From Tenrec ecaudatus (lineage: Eukaryota > Chordata > Mammalia > Afrosoricida > Tenrecidae), in the NCBI RefSeq assembly GCF_050624435.1, contig NC_134537.1:18100584-18164583 (forward strand): 64,000 bases of DNA, written 5' to 3'. The stretch's first letter is position 1. Each line of letters begins with the position of its first letter. The notes under the pieces are model-generated. The model searched no databases. It was not told where the DNA came from and saw only the letters and a program-made list of their open reading frames with translations. Positions 22,859-33,374 of this stretch are shown in pieces. The translations under genes were made by a program, and so were the position numbers.

Positions 22859-23049
22859 TTCAGAATGTGGTAGCCGTACTGCTTCTCTTTGGTGAGATGT
22901 GTGAGAATTTTTAGGGCCTTAAACAGCCCTGAGGACAGAACCCCTCCCCCCAACTCCTCATCTAGCAGGTTCCTCTGGTTTGTGTCCCAACAGTAAACCT
23001 GGTTGTTTCTACTATTTTGAGTTTTCTTCCACATTTTTCTCCCTCTCTA

Positions 23050-23214
23050 TTCCCCAAACCCAAACCAAACTCAGTGCCAAGGAGTGGATGCCAACTCATA
23101 GTCACCCAGTAGAAAGCCCCGTCTTTCTCCCAGGGAGCGGCTGGTGGTTTCGAACTGCTGATCTCACGGATCACATCTCAACTTGTAACACAGCTCTACC
23201 ACCTGGGCTTCTAC
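23050..23214 (-). mobile_element. SINE, reverse, internally shortened
   Basis: Reversed order: ccaaaccaaactcagtgcca (3' side), gtggatgccaactcatagtc, then directly agtagaaagccccgtctttc and gcggctggtggtttcgaact. About 45 bases between the RTE-like end and the middle block are missing relative to full copies. Confidence 0.75.
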
Positions 23215-23395
23215 TCACTATCTAGAACCTTCTAGTGAGATCTTTTTCAGAACGGTTAGTAGTGGTAACTGTGGACTATCTAGTTCTTCTCATCTCAGGG
23301 CTGTAGATGAGGAGGGTTACTGGGTTCATAAGGACATTACACTGATGGCTCCAATACACTTTCGATGATGTCCACTCTTTTTTCCTCCAGAACAA

Positions 23396-23602
23396 GGAAT
23401 CCTGGTGCCGTTGTGGTGACAAGTTGCGTTACTAACTGCACGGTCAGAAGTTCAAAACCACCAGCTGCTCCTCTGGAGAAAGGCAGGGCTTTCTGCTCTT
23501 ATAAAGAGTCACAGTCTCAGAAACCCAGGGGGGCAGCTCTACTCTGTCCTACAGGGTTGCTATGAGTCAGCATCGACTGGATGCCAGTGAGTTGGGTTTT
23601 GG
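23396..23602 (+). mobile_element. Complete SINE with perfect 13-bp duplication
   Basis: All blocks are present from ggaatcctggtgccgttgtg to gttgggttttggg, with box B region ggtcagaagttcaaaaccac. The 13-mer ttttcctccagaa is found at 23380-23392 and 23607-23619, so target duplication is exact. It splits the old L1 copy. This is one of the best-preserved SINEs of the window and a good guide to the family consensus. Confidence 0.9.
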
Positions 23603-23660
23603 GAATTTTTCCTCCAGAAAGGGAAAGATTGAGAGTGGTGCCTTAGTTGGGCTGCCCACA

Positions 23661-24221
23661 GCTGGTAATTAATTGTATGTTTATTTGTGTGATGTTTTTC
23701 CCTTCCCTTCTCCTTCTTTCCCTCCCTTTCTTGCCTTTTCTTTCACCCCTGGCTCCCGCTAGGCAAAGACCATGTGTTTTTGTTTTGTTTTGTTGTTGTT
23801 GGTCTAGCCTCAGTTTTAGCACAAGGCTTGGCACTAATAGGCATGCATGTATGTTTTTTGAATAGATAAATAATTGAATACATGGATTAATTTGAGTACA
23901 TTGCATATATTCCCAGAGAGACTGAGTAAGCGGGTAGTGTAAGGTTTCACCTAAGGAAAGGAAGGCATCAATGGAGGACAGGGTGGGGTCCAGAAAATTA
24001 AGTCAATGGTGCTGAGACTTCGAAACTGTAACCAAAGTTTTCTGTCTCCCTGCTTAAGGTGATATTTGGTTGTAGAGTCTTGTGTAGATACCAGCAGAGG
24101 TGTCCACAGGTACTCTGAGCAGTGTGGGAAGGTGTTAGACTTACATTGTCCGATAGTCTAACAAAGCCAATATAATGTGTCTCTGTATATTTGGTTCAAT
24201 TCCTCTTTTTAAGCTCGTTGT
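23661..24221. other. Unassigned interval
   Basis: Contains a pyrimidine-rich tract at 23690-23760 and a weak L2/MIR-like stretch (23810-23880: aaggcttggcactaataggc). No gene evidence. Confidence 0.35.
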
Positions 24222-24720
24222 TATTGTTAGGTGCCTACAAGTTGGTTCCAACTCATAGTGACCCTAGGTAATACGGAAAGAAATAGTCACTGGTCTCGCC
24301 CAATAACATGTCCAATGTACTTGAGATGAAGTCTTGCCATCCTTTGAAAAGCATTCAGGGTGTACTTCTTCCAAGAGCGCTCCCTGGCTCTTATGGCTTT
24401 CTATAGTGCTTTCAGTATCCTGGCCACCAGCACCCTAGTTCAAATGCATCCCTGCTTCTCAGTCTTCCTTACTCAGTGTCCAACTGTCACATGCACATGA
24501 GGCGATTCAAAGCATCACGGCTCGGATCCAGCGCACCTTAGGCCTCAAAGTGACGCCTTTGTTCTTCAACACTTCAAAGAGGTCTTGTAGCAGATTTGCC
24601 CAATGCGATGTCACTGTGGATCCAAGTCAAATGAAATCCTTGACGACATCAATTGTTCCCTGTTTTCATGATGCTGTGACGATCTGGGCTTTCTTTAAAC
24701 TCAGAAGGCTATTAACGATC
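24222..24720 (-). mobile_element. RTE LINE 3' end, 500 bases, reverse
   Basis: From ttattgttaggtgcctacaa through catgtccaatgtacttgaga, atgcacatgaggcgattcaa, cgcaccttaggcctcaaagt to atttgcccaatgcgatgtca and ggatccaagtcaaatgaaat. On the minus strand these encode pieces of the RTE ORF C-terminal part, with frame breaks. About 60 bases around 24265-24295 are rearranged or missing relative to other copies. Confidence 0.85.
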
Positions 24721-24759
24721 TTGAAGTTAGAAAGTATGCAAATTCCTTTCTAATAGGGT

Positions 24760-24965
24760 CTCTAAGAGCCAGCATGGGCCCAATGGTAGTGAGCACTTTC
24801 CCTATTGGCTGCTAATTGAACGGTTGGTGAATCAAATCCGCCAAGTGACTCCACTAAAAAAGTCCTGGTAATCTGCTTCCCTAAAGATGACAACCAAGGC
24901 GACCATAAGGAGTAATTCCACTCTGTTGCACGTGAGGTTGCCATGAATTGGGTAGCGGGGGGAGC
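24760..24965 (+). mobile_element. Old SINE, forward
   Basis: Recognisable as agagccagcatgggcccaat, gagcactttccctattggct, a decayed box B, agtcctggtaatctgcttcc, gtaattccactctgttgcac and gaggttgccatgaattgggt. More diverged than the other full copies. Confidence 0.6.
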
Positions 24966-25444
24966 GTAGGGGGCTATACAATGTCAGCTGAGAACATCAC
25001 CCTCCTTAAATTCTTGGGTCCAGCCTGGATTATGATGTCTTAAGTCAAGGACTTTGAAGTTAATAAAACATCAACTGCATTAAACAGCATGGGGGCCATA
25101 TCTGACCTCCTCTAGGGCAGTCAGAGGAGGCCCAGAGGCCGTGAGGCAAAGGTCAGGCATGAGGTCATGCTCCATCCGTTCTTCCCTCATCTCACGCCAA
25201 CTGTTCCTCCCACAATACTCTACTTCTCTGTTGGGCTTGATAGTTCATTTCAATGGCCACATAGAACTCACAGACACAACTCACAACGAGGGGAGTTTAT
25301 TAGGGAATTTATAGACTGTCAGAATCAAGATCAACAAAAAGTAAGGATGCAGCAACCTCTCCTCAGCCAGCAGCCAAGTCTTTCTCTGGTCCTCAGCCTC
25401 TCGACCATGTGGTCCCTTGGCTTCTGTCATGGTGATGTGGGGGT

Positions 25445-25635
25445 GGTGGGTGGGGGTGTGTGTTAAGCATTGAGCAGCTAACCCAAAAGTCCATGGTTCA
25501 AAGCTGCTCTTTGGGAGAAAGAGGAGACTGTCTGCTCCTACAGAGATGAGTTTCTTATAACGCTACGGAGCAGTTGTCCTCTGTGCTCTAGGGTCACTTT
25601 GAGTTGGATTCAACTTGACATTGAGTCTGGGGTTG
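25445..25635 (+). mobile_element. SINE, forward
   Basis: Head gtgttaagcattgagcagct, box B region aagtccatggttcaaagctg, middle gagactgtctgctcctacag, end agggtcactttgagttggat with ttgacattgag. Three-quarters of the positions still follow the family pattern. Confidence 0.65.
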
Positions 25636-25737
25636 TCTGGTCTGGGGCCTGCTTGCACACGTGGATGAAGGAATACTTGAGATCCTTCGGCCTTCCTTGG
25701 CTTTCACCAGTTGCCGTGCGCCCTTTCTGACGCATGG

Positions 25738-25905
25738 TGAATCCTCGTGTGTCACAGGAGGACTCTGCTCTGTGGGTTTCCAATAGTGGATTTTTCAGAG
25801 GTAGAGACCTTTTGCCCTGAGGTTCCCTGAGTAGACTCAAATCTTCAACTTTGTGGTTAACGACCCAGTCAGTGCCTGGACCATTTGCATCACCCAGTCA
25901 CTCCC
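25738..25905 (-). mobile_element. Decayed SINE, reverse
   Basis: The stretch ctctgctctgtgggtttcca and actcaaatcttcaactttgt followed by ggttaacgacc corresponds to the reversed SINE. It lies head to head with the next reversed SINE after a gap of 16 bases. Confidence 0.45.
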
Positions 25906-25920
25906 ATCCTTGGCTAAAGG

Positions 25921-26108
25921 AAAACCAAGCCTCCTGACATCCAGGGACTCCCATTCATAGTGACCCTGCAGAGCAGAGTGAATGACCTCCTAGGGTCTCC
26001 AAGGTTGTCAGCTTTATGGACGCAAACTGCTGCATCTTTCTCTCAGAGACTGGCTGGTGGGTTCCGTCAGTGGCTGAGAGCTTAACCATTGAACCTCCAG
26101 GCTTCTTG
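25921..26108 (-). mobile_element. SINE, reverse
   Basis: Reads catccagggactcccattca, tagtgaccctgcagagcaga, ggtctccaaggttgtcagct, tgcatctttctctcagagac, tgagagcttaaccattgaac and ctccaggct from the RTE-like end to the tRNA-like head. Near full length. Confidence 0.75.
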
Positions 26109-26224
26109 TCCTTAGCTAGAACCACTGAAAAATGCCACTTGTGTGCCCACTCTAGGAAGCTGTGGAGGGATCAGGATTCTTTTATAATTTTCCTTAGAGA
26201 AGAATGAACCATATGCATTTAGTC

Positions 26225-26630
26225 TGTGGTAGTTACATAATCTTGTGTCAATTTGAAGGGATTAAGAGTGAAGGGGTAGAGTTTAGCCTGTCGACCAGGT
26301 CGCAGCTTGAGCGGAGGGCAACTGAGATCAATGGTTCCCTGGAGAATGGCTCCTCTCTCTGTGTTTTTCACCTTCCTGTTGATAAGCCACCTGGAGCCAC
26401 GCCGAGACCTGTGAGAGTCTTGGAGGTGTTTCCACTGTCACTGGATCCTCAAGACTTTGCACCCACTGGCCTGTGATCTTCTTGCATTTTGCATCATTGC
26501 ATATACTTGCATGAGTCTGAAGAGGTATTTATGGACTGGTATTGGATTTATGAGCTAATATCTGATTTATGGACTTGATTTGCACTGGGTTGGGGATGTT
26601 TTCTCAAGATACAATTGCTCTTTGATTTAA

Positions 26631-26664
<34 letters not shown>

Positions 26665-26701
26665 CTTGGATTTGTTTGTCTAGTCAACACAGCCTAACAC
26701 A
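26225..26701 (+). mobile_element. MaLR-like LTR with (TA)n expansion
   Basis: Begins tgtggtagttacataatctt and ends cagcctaacaca. The sequence agtc stands on both sides (26221-26224 and 26702-26705). Internal landmarks are gggattaagagtgaaggggt, caccttcctgttgataagc, cctgtgatcttcttgcattt, gcatgagtctgaagaggtat. A 28-base (TA)n run at 26634-26661 sits at the position where other copies have a short acatatatgag stretch. Confidence 0.85.
26634..26661. repeat. (TA)n microsatellite
   Basis: An uninterrupted AT/TA dinucleotide run of 28 bases inside an LTR-like element, likely expanded from a short alternating stretch in its R/U5-like part. Length polymorphism is likely. Confidence 0.9.
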
Positions 26702-26706
26702 AGTCA

Positions 26707-27379
26707 TATCAACAATTACCTTAGTTGGTGAGAGTGTCTCATTCCCTGTACCCTCACCCTGAAATAACTCACACTAACCCCTGTACTCCTCACCCCCATA
26801 CTGTTCTCACGATCACTCATTCACAGGAAAGCCAGTTCTGTCTTCCAATCACGGTCTCTCACCAATAAACCACACTGCTTAGGTTCACCCTTGTGCGATG
26901 AAACTGTGGCAAGGCTAATAATAGAAACCACAAATTCTGCTTGCCAATCCTGCATTCTAATCTCTAATCTACTTGTAGCAAGGACAAATGTTTTAGGAAA
27001 ATAAAATGACACCGCACAGAACAGAGTAACACAACCACTGCGACCATCTGAGCTTCCGCACACAAAAGCATGGAAATAAGGCCATTAGTTCCACCTTTTG
27101 TTCCTTGGTCACCAGGCCTCACTTTAGCTTTTCTCTAATTTGGAATATCGCCCGAGTTACAAAAGCAATGAAAAAACTGATAATGATGAAGAGAGACGAT
27201 GGGAGGGATGCGACATCATTGTCACAATGTTCTCGAAGACGGGAGCTTGTCTTCTGTGTCTCTAGATACAAAATGCCTCCTAGAAGTTTGACATTAGATT
27301 TATAGAAAGTTGGTGAAGTGGGTGAATTCCTTAACCCAACGACTGGTTTTGAGGACCAGAGGGCAGCCTAGTCAGTAGA
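26707..27379. other. Unassigned interval
   Basis: No recognisable repeat or gene. Contains short frames on both strands with no family resemblance. Confidence 0.4.
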
Positions 27380-27575
27380 AAGTAAGACATGCTACCGTTG
27401 AGTCAATTCCAGCTCATGGCAATCGCACGTGTGTCAGAACAGAACGTGCTCCGGAGTGTGTCAAGTACTGGTTTTGCACAAGTAGGTCCCCAGGACTTTT
27501 TGTCAGAGATGACTCAGGGTAAATTCAAACCACCAACCTTTATGTTAGGAGCCAATTGCTTTTTATGCAGAACGT
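27380..27575 (-). mobile_element. SINE or RTE 3' end, reverse
   Basis: Contains catgctaccgttgagtcaat, ttccagctcatggcaatcgc, and then aggtaaattcaaaccaccaa followed by ctttatgttaggagccaatt. The head and the RTE-like end are both recognisable but the middle is scrambled, so a SINE is the better reading. Confidence 0.55.
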
Positions 27576-27585
27576 GCCCGTAGAG

Positions 27586-27785
27586 CAGAACGTGGTTCTC
27601 AATCTTCCTCATGCCTTGGCCCTTTAATGCAGTTCCTCATATTGTGGTGACCCCCCAACCATAAAATTATTTTCGGTGCTATTTTATCACTGTCATTTTG
27701 CTACTGTTATGAATCGGGTGAACCCTGTGAAAGGGTCGTTTGACGCCCCCCAAAGGGGTCACGACCCACAGGTTGAGAACCACTG
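27586..27785. mobile_element. SPIN-like hAT MITE, copy 3
   Basis: Left terminus is cag, a 4-base interruption, then tggttctcaatcttcctcat; right terminus caggttgagaaccactg. Core gaattatttt-type block is ataaaattattttcggtgct. Flanks ccgtagag (27578-27585) and ccataggt (27786-27793) share five of eight bases and both have the central TA. Confidence 0.88.
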
Positions 27786-27793
27786 CCATAGGT

Positions 27794-30360
27794 CATCACT
27801 CACACCTATTTTACTAGGGCAAAGCACACCATCTCCCGGGCTCTGTGAATTCTTATCTCTAAAATGGCCTTGCCAGGACTAGGCTGTGGTTTGTTCCCCA
27901 GAGCTGTTTGGGCTCAGACAGAGGCTCAGTACAAGAGAATGTTTGGGAAATAGTGTATAAACTGTAAATCAATCCATACATATGAAGAATTATTATCATC
28001 TGCCACAAATCCTCTTATTGTTCTTGATTGGCTGCACACATAATTCAAATTCTCCAGAAAACAGTTTAGTTCTTCATTTCCAGCTGTGTGTTATGCCGCT
28101 TCTAAACATTTCCCCTGAAACCTTGCCTGCTAAATTTTCAGTCTCCAGCATTCAATGAACTGTGATTTCCCCAGACAGCTGCAGGGCATGGATTCTTTAT
28201 CTGACTTGTAGTTTGAACCAGTTTAGGCAATTCTGTGTCTCTGTCACAGGCATGCCTTCACCCAGACACCGACCAGAGTGGCATCAACCTCCAACTTTGG
28301 TGAGAGATGAGTTCTGGGAGGATTCTGATTTAATAAGTGATATATGTAAACAGGTCTCAGGAAGCTGTGGCTACAGACTTCTCATAAAAGGCTTTAACTT
28401 TCTCAGTTTTGAAATGAGACGTTTGCTTGACTTTGCGGTGAATGTGAGGGAACAACATGCGCTGCAATTTCTCAGCTAGGAGGGTGCTTACTTTGGAAAT
28501 ATTACATTCGGGACATTTTGTAATTTTTGTGACACTAGTGAAATGAATGAGAAACCGCTGTATGCTGTTGGACAGGGTGAGTGTATTTTCAGTCCTAGTT
28601 TCTAGGTGGCTCAGTCTTCGCTAATGAAAGGCATGACAACAGATTAATTATCAGAGAAAGAAAGAGGTCAGGGAAGATGGGCCGCTCCAGTCGGTGGGAG
28701 AGGCTCACTCAACCGTTCTTTTATCTCAGACATCTTAAAATAGTGGTGTTGTAAGAGTAAACCGTGGCGGTAAGGGGTGAGGTATTTGAGACAAGGACTT
28801 TTTGCTCCTAAGGAATGTCTCCATGTGAGGCCTAGTGGTTAGAAGGAATCCTGAGTTTCCCAGAGTTCAGGGCTTGGCGGCTGTCATCCACCAGGGACAG
28901 ATCAGGTGAACCAGACTGATCCTCCAGGGACAGATCAGGAAACAGGCCTGCAGATCTTCCTGAAGGTCTCCGGCCCTGCAAACCCAATGGTGCAGTTCCA
29001 CTCGGCCCACATCGGTGCGTCACAAGTTACAATGAACTCTACAGCCACCACCCACCACAGCACAGGTCCATGTGTTCAGGGAGTGTTTATTTGCTCGCCG
29101 GTTCTCCCTTGGTGCCAAAGGGCTACCCAATGAGACCCGTTTGCCTTAGTAACCTCCCTGGCCTGCAGAGACTGAAATGAGAAGAGAAAGAGGCAGATAG
29201 GAAGTGGAACAATGTGGTTGGGAAATTCCCAGACCTTTGCCCTCATTAACCGCATGCACTCCCCACCTCGCAAAGAAACTCTTGCAAGGCAGGCCCCGGA
29301 GAACATGGAAGGCGTCAACTGGGTGTCAAAGAGAATAGGGTGCACATTTACTCATCCAGGTGGATCCCTGGTCTCGGCGGCATGTGTGAAATGGAAGGGT
29401 GGCAGAAAGCCACAGGGGTCTGAGTCCTGATGACTTAAGTGCCTGGTTTTGAGGGAGGGTTGTTTGGGTTTTGACTCCAGGATCCCCAGAGAGTAAACTT
29501 GCTAATGAAAAATACTAGCCAGTCGTGAAGGAACAAATAAGGACTCATGTCCAAGATTCAAGGAGTTTCTTGTTGTGGTGGCCCCACCCCCAAGGAGATT
29601 TCATTTGCAACGATGAACCAAGAAAATTGCGACATTGTGTTCTGGCCAGCTTGCTACAGTTAAAGGCTTGTGTGACCAGTAGAAGCTGTGGGAGAAGGGA
29701 AATTCAGCAAGCCACTAGGACCTTCTCTGGCAGGCCCGCGTTTCACAACACTCGTAGGAAACATTTGTAGCTGGCTCTCCTCTGTTTGTATGAAAGATTA
29801 GCTAATCCCTTGTTTCACAATAAAATGCATTTTCAGCTTGCGGCCCTGAACTAAATGAAGACTCAGCGGTGGCAGGCTCAGGCTTATCGTTGGGAGATGC
29901 GTTGCAGGGCCCATATTGACTTGGGCAATCAGGAACAGGGGTCATGCCTGACCATGTACTGGGCTGCCATCAACCTTTCTGTACCCTCTCTGTGCGAGAA
30001 GCCGGCATGCCTCTGGAACTCTGAGACAGTGCTCTTAGGGTAGCATCAGATTCCCGAAGCCAAGAGATGGATTAACTGTTCAGGTGCCCCAGCCAACTTT
30101 GAACTTGAACGAACCTATCTTGTCTACACAGCCTTTCACCTCCACATAGGGAAACTGTTGCCTTGTGTTGTTCGTGGATAAACAACTGCATTTTCTACCA
30201 CAGTGATTCTGGATAACCTTCACTGCCAGTCTGGTTCGCCCATTAGTGCTCTTGCTTCAGACATAGTCATTCATCTCTAAAGTGCTTGGGGACATTTTTG
30301 AAATTATAGTTACTTTAATGTGGATGAAGAATTCTCTCAGATTTCTTGTGCTGGAAGATG
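27794..30360. other. Long repeat-poor interval
   Basis: About 2.5 kb without recognisable transposons, which is unusual for this window. It carries a 33-base imperfect tandem duplication (ccagggacagatcagg at 28891-28906 and 28924-28939). No reading frame resembles a known protein and no exon could be defined. It may hold conserved non-coding sequence, for example around 27985-28210. Confidence 0.45.
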
Positions 30361-30368
30361 CTCTAGAG

Positions 30369-30560
30369 CAATGGTTCTCAGCCTTCCTAAGGCCGTGACC
30401 CTTTAATACAATTCCTCATGTTGTGGTGACACCCCCACCATAAAATTATTTTCATTGCTACTTCATCACTGGAATTTTGCTACTGTTCTGAATCGGGCGA
30501 CCCCTGTGAAAGGGTTGTTCGACCCCCAAAGGGGTCGCGATGCACAGGGTGAGAACTGTG
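30369..30560. mobile_element. SPIN-like hAT MITE, copy 4
   Basis: Left terminus caatggttctcagccttcct, right terminus cacagggtgagaactgtg, core aaaattattttcattgctac. The 8-mer before it, ctctagag (30361-30368), and atctagtc (30564-30571) after three extra bases share a central tcTAg, a plausible decayed duplication. Confidence 0.88.
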
Positions 30561-30574
30561 GGTATCTAGTCCAT

Positions 30575-30665
30575 CGCCAGATGTGAAGGCTCAGGGAGTT
30601 TGAGTGCCTTGCTTGAGGTCACAAAGAAAGTCAGCCCAGGTAGCTTTGCAATGTGGGCATCTGGT
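30575..30665 (+). mobile_element. MIR fragment
   Basis: The phrase gctcagggagtttgagtgcc followed by ttgcttgaggtcacaaagaa and gtagctttgcaatgtggg keeps the layout of the MIR core (gaggttaagtgacttgccca, ggtcacacagctag). Ancient mammalian SINE, much diverged. Confidence 0.6.
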
Positions 30666-31206
30666 TGATTCCCACATCATTGTGACAAAGGCCCTGAGAG
30701 AGCAGGTGCTACATCCAGAACTTTCCACCTCCAAGGCTTTACGGGGAGACCACCCAAAACGCCACAGGGCTGAAATCAGCTTGTCGGGTCAGCTGCTGAC
30801 ACAGGGTGACAGCTGGGGAGTATTGATCCCATTTGTCTTTCTGACTCCCCCATCATTGAGCTGGCCTGTAGCGTAGGTTCCAAGTCAGGAATGTGACCCC
30901 GTTTGTGTGCTTTCCATGAGATTATTTGTATCTGTCTTAAACCACAATGGTTTTGAGTTTCTCTCCCTACATATCAAATACAAGATAATAATTATAATAA
31001 CAATAGAGAATATGAGGATAAGGGGAAAATGGCTTTGTTTTCCATGGAAAAAATATAGAGATGGAATTTGTAGAGAAATAAAAACTCTGAAGCCCTTGTT
31101 CAATTCTTAGAGAAGGGTGTCAACTCTGGCTCTGAGTTTTCTATGGTCTAAGCAAGCAAGAAGATTACAAGAGTCCCAATGGGCAAACGATTTTTTAAAA
31201 AGTTAA
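30666..31206. other. Unassigned interval
   Basis: No gene. The A/T-rich part at 30970-31090 looks like old LINE sequence but could not be placed. Confidence 0.35.
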
Positions 31207-31655
31207 TCCAAGGGAAGCACAGTTTTGGTCTACTGAAGAGAAATTTGAAAGTTGGATATTGAATAAGAGAGACCAAAGAAGAATTGATGCATTTGAATTA
31301 TGCCACTGGGAAAGACTAGTGGGAAGACCATAGGCGGCCCCCAGAACAAACAGATCTGTGATGAAAGAGATACGGCCAGAATGGTCCTCAAAGCAAAGAT
31401 GGCAAGAATTCACCTCACACACTTTGAACATGTTATCAGGCTAGAGAAGCTTCCCTGGAAAAGAGCATCCTGCTTGGTAATGTCGATGGGCGGTGGAAAA
31501 GGGGAAGGCCCTTGACAAGATGGATGGACACAGTGGTTGCAACAATGGGCTCAGGCCTAGGAACAGTTGTGAGGATGGTGCAGGACTGGGCAGTGTTTGT
31601 ATCCCTAAGGTTGCTATGAGTTGGACCTGACTAGACAGCACCAAATAGCAAGATA
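31207..31655 (+). mobile_element. RTE LINE 3' end
   Basis: Consecutive blocks: agaagaattgatgcatttga, gaacaaacagatctgtgat, ggccagaatggtcctcaaag, tttgaacatgttatcaggct, cctggaaaagagcatcctgc, ggatggacacagtggttgca, aacaatgggctcaggcctag, gcaggactgggcagtgtttg, and a final ggttgctatgagttggacct. A deletion of about 25 bases removes the bgttctgttgtgc-type segment just before the end. Confidence 0.82.
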
Positions 31656-31713
31656 AATTGTTCTCTTGATACATCGCTATAGCATGTAACGTGGATTTAA
31701 GGACATAACATGG

Positions 31714-32427
31714 TGTGGTAGTTACATAATCTGGTGTCAATTTGGGATTTGAGAGGGTTAAGAGTGAAGGGGTGGAGCCTAGTCAGTCAATCGGGTCATA
31801 GCCAATAAGGTCTCTGTGTGGGCATGGCCTTCTCCTGAGGATTCTGGGAACTCCTATATTTGCCTCCTTGGAGGTGGAAGAGAGTCTCTCTCCCTGCTCA
31901 CTCCCTTGGAGATTTCTCTACTGACAAGACTCACTCCCTGAGAGACACTCTACTGACAAGACACATGGCACTCTGTGTGCCCTGGGAGCTGGAGAAGCCA
32001 CATGGACCTACCCTGATGCAAGCAGACCTCTGGAGCCAGAGAAGCCATGTAGAGACCCCTGCTAGCTGGGAGATGCTTACAGCGCCTCTGGATCCACAAG
32101 ACTTCCAACCCAATGGCTTGTGATCCTCCTGCTTTCGGGATCATTGCACGTACTTTGTGAGTCTGAAGAGGACTTTATAGATTGGTTTTGGACATATGGG
32201 CTAATATTGGACTTGATCTGGGCCGGGACATTTTCTCAATATTCTCTTGCTCGTATATATACACACCTATTTCTTTTTTTAAGCCTTTATTTCATGGATC
32301 AAAAGGCTGGATACCTACACAGCAGTGGCTATAGCAGAAGTCCTGGGTAAACTCCCAATGTTAAATATACACCTACTTCTTATACACATATGCGTGCTTA
32401 TAAATTTGTTTCTCTAGTCTACCCACA
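31714..32427 (+). mobile_element. MaLR-like LTR with perfect 5-bp duplication
   Basis: Begins tgtggtagttacataatctg and ends ctagtctacccaca, with identical catgg at 31709-31713 and 32428-32432. It is longer than its relatives because of internal sequence around agagacactctactgacaag (31935-31970), where a short phrase is repeated, and because of a separate retroposed insert at 32274-32366. The end has lost about 7 bases of the usual acccagactaacaca. Confidence 0.8.
32274..32366 (-). pseudogene. Retroposed 3' end of an unidentified mRNA
   Basis: Read on the minus strand it ends in ccatgaaataaaggctt and an A run, that is an AATAAA signal five bases before a poly-A tail. Flanking repeats tacacacctatttct (left) and tacacctacttct (right, 32367-32379) look like a target duplication. 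The other copies of the host LTR lack the segment. About 85 bases is too little to identify the source gene. Confidence 0.5.
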
Positions 32428-32497
32428 CATGGGTAGCACATGGGTATAGCTTTCAAAAGATAAGACTGTCCATTTTATAGAGTGATTGCTCCCTAAG

Positions 32498-32745
32498 AAG
32501 TCCCTGGTTGGTGCAAATGGCTAAGCCCTTGACTACTCGCCCCAACGTTGGCAGTTCAAAGCTACCCAGAGGAGCCTGCGAAGATGAGCTTGACAGTCAG
32601 ACTTGGAAAGGTCACAGACTTGGAAACTAGGAATCACAGTTATACTCTGCACACAAGGTTGTCCCTAGGTGGAAACAACAACACTACTAACAGCAGAAAG
32701 TTCTTGTTGACTCCGCAAGGCAAGCTAAAGGCAAGCAAGTAAAGG
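32498..32745 (+). mobile_element. Diverged SINE, forward
   Basis: Head gaagtccctggttggtgcaa, atggctaagcccttgactac, box B region gttggcagttcaaagctacc; the 3' half has cttggaaactaggaatcac and gttatactctgcacac before decaying. Low-confidence boundaries. Confidence 0.45.
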
Positions 32746-32944
32746 GAATCAGAAAACAAGCTTCCAGGCTATCGAGCGTGGGAGTAACACAGCAAGTCCA
32801 AGACCATCACGCTAGTTAGAGATACAGACAGCTCCCAGGTTACACAGGAGCGCTCTTCCTGTGTGTCTTTAGGACCAACCTGTAGGCAAGTTGGAACAGG
32901 TGCGCACGCTTTCTATTTAGCTGTATTTTAGTTTAGCACTAGGC

Positions 32945-33132
32945 TACTGAAATAAGCACAAAGCTGTGAGCCTTAAGGTCGAGTGCTTCAAACCCACCAG
33001 CCATTCTGCAGGAGAGAGATGAGACCCTTCGATCCCATAAAGATTTACAATTCAGAAGCCTTAAGGCTCAATTCTACTGTGTCCTAAAGGGGTGTTGAAA
33101 TTGGAATCTAGTTGATGGCAGTGGGTGGGTTT
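32945..33132 (+). mobile_element. SINE, forward
   Basis: Box B region gtcgagtgcttcaaacccac, then ccattctgcaggagagagat, gacccttcgatcccataaag, gctcaattctactgtgtcct and gttgatggcagtgggtg. The extreme head is decayed. Confidence 0.7.
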
Positions 33133-33374
33133 ATTGCAAGAAAAGACTCAAGGCCTTTTCCATGATTTAAAAGCTGCAGATACAGCAAGTGATGGTGGTA
33201 GGGATGGACAATTTGTTGCCGGTAGGGGTTGGTTCCATTGTTTAAAACTGAGGGCAAATTTCTGTGATATTAAAGGGTAAATATGTTGTCCTTAAGTCTG
33301 AACTGTGTAGCCCACTGACTGTGTGAATAAATCGTATGTTCTTTGGGGAATTTGTTGTCGATACTATTTCTTTT

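Larger units (their letters stand above)
21895..23660 (-). mobile_element. Old L1 3' UTR, reverse, with four later insertions
   Basis: Second copy of the left part of the repeat at 12435-13220: caagtggttgattattctaa, ctggctgaaaattgagccag, ctagaaccttctagtgagat, gactatctagttcttctcat. It is broken up by a SPIN MITE (22220-22413) and SINEs (22670-22858, 23050-23214, 23396-23602). The last piece after the third SINE (cctccagaaagggaaagatt) continues the match, which shows all four inserted after it. Confidence 0.7.
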
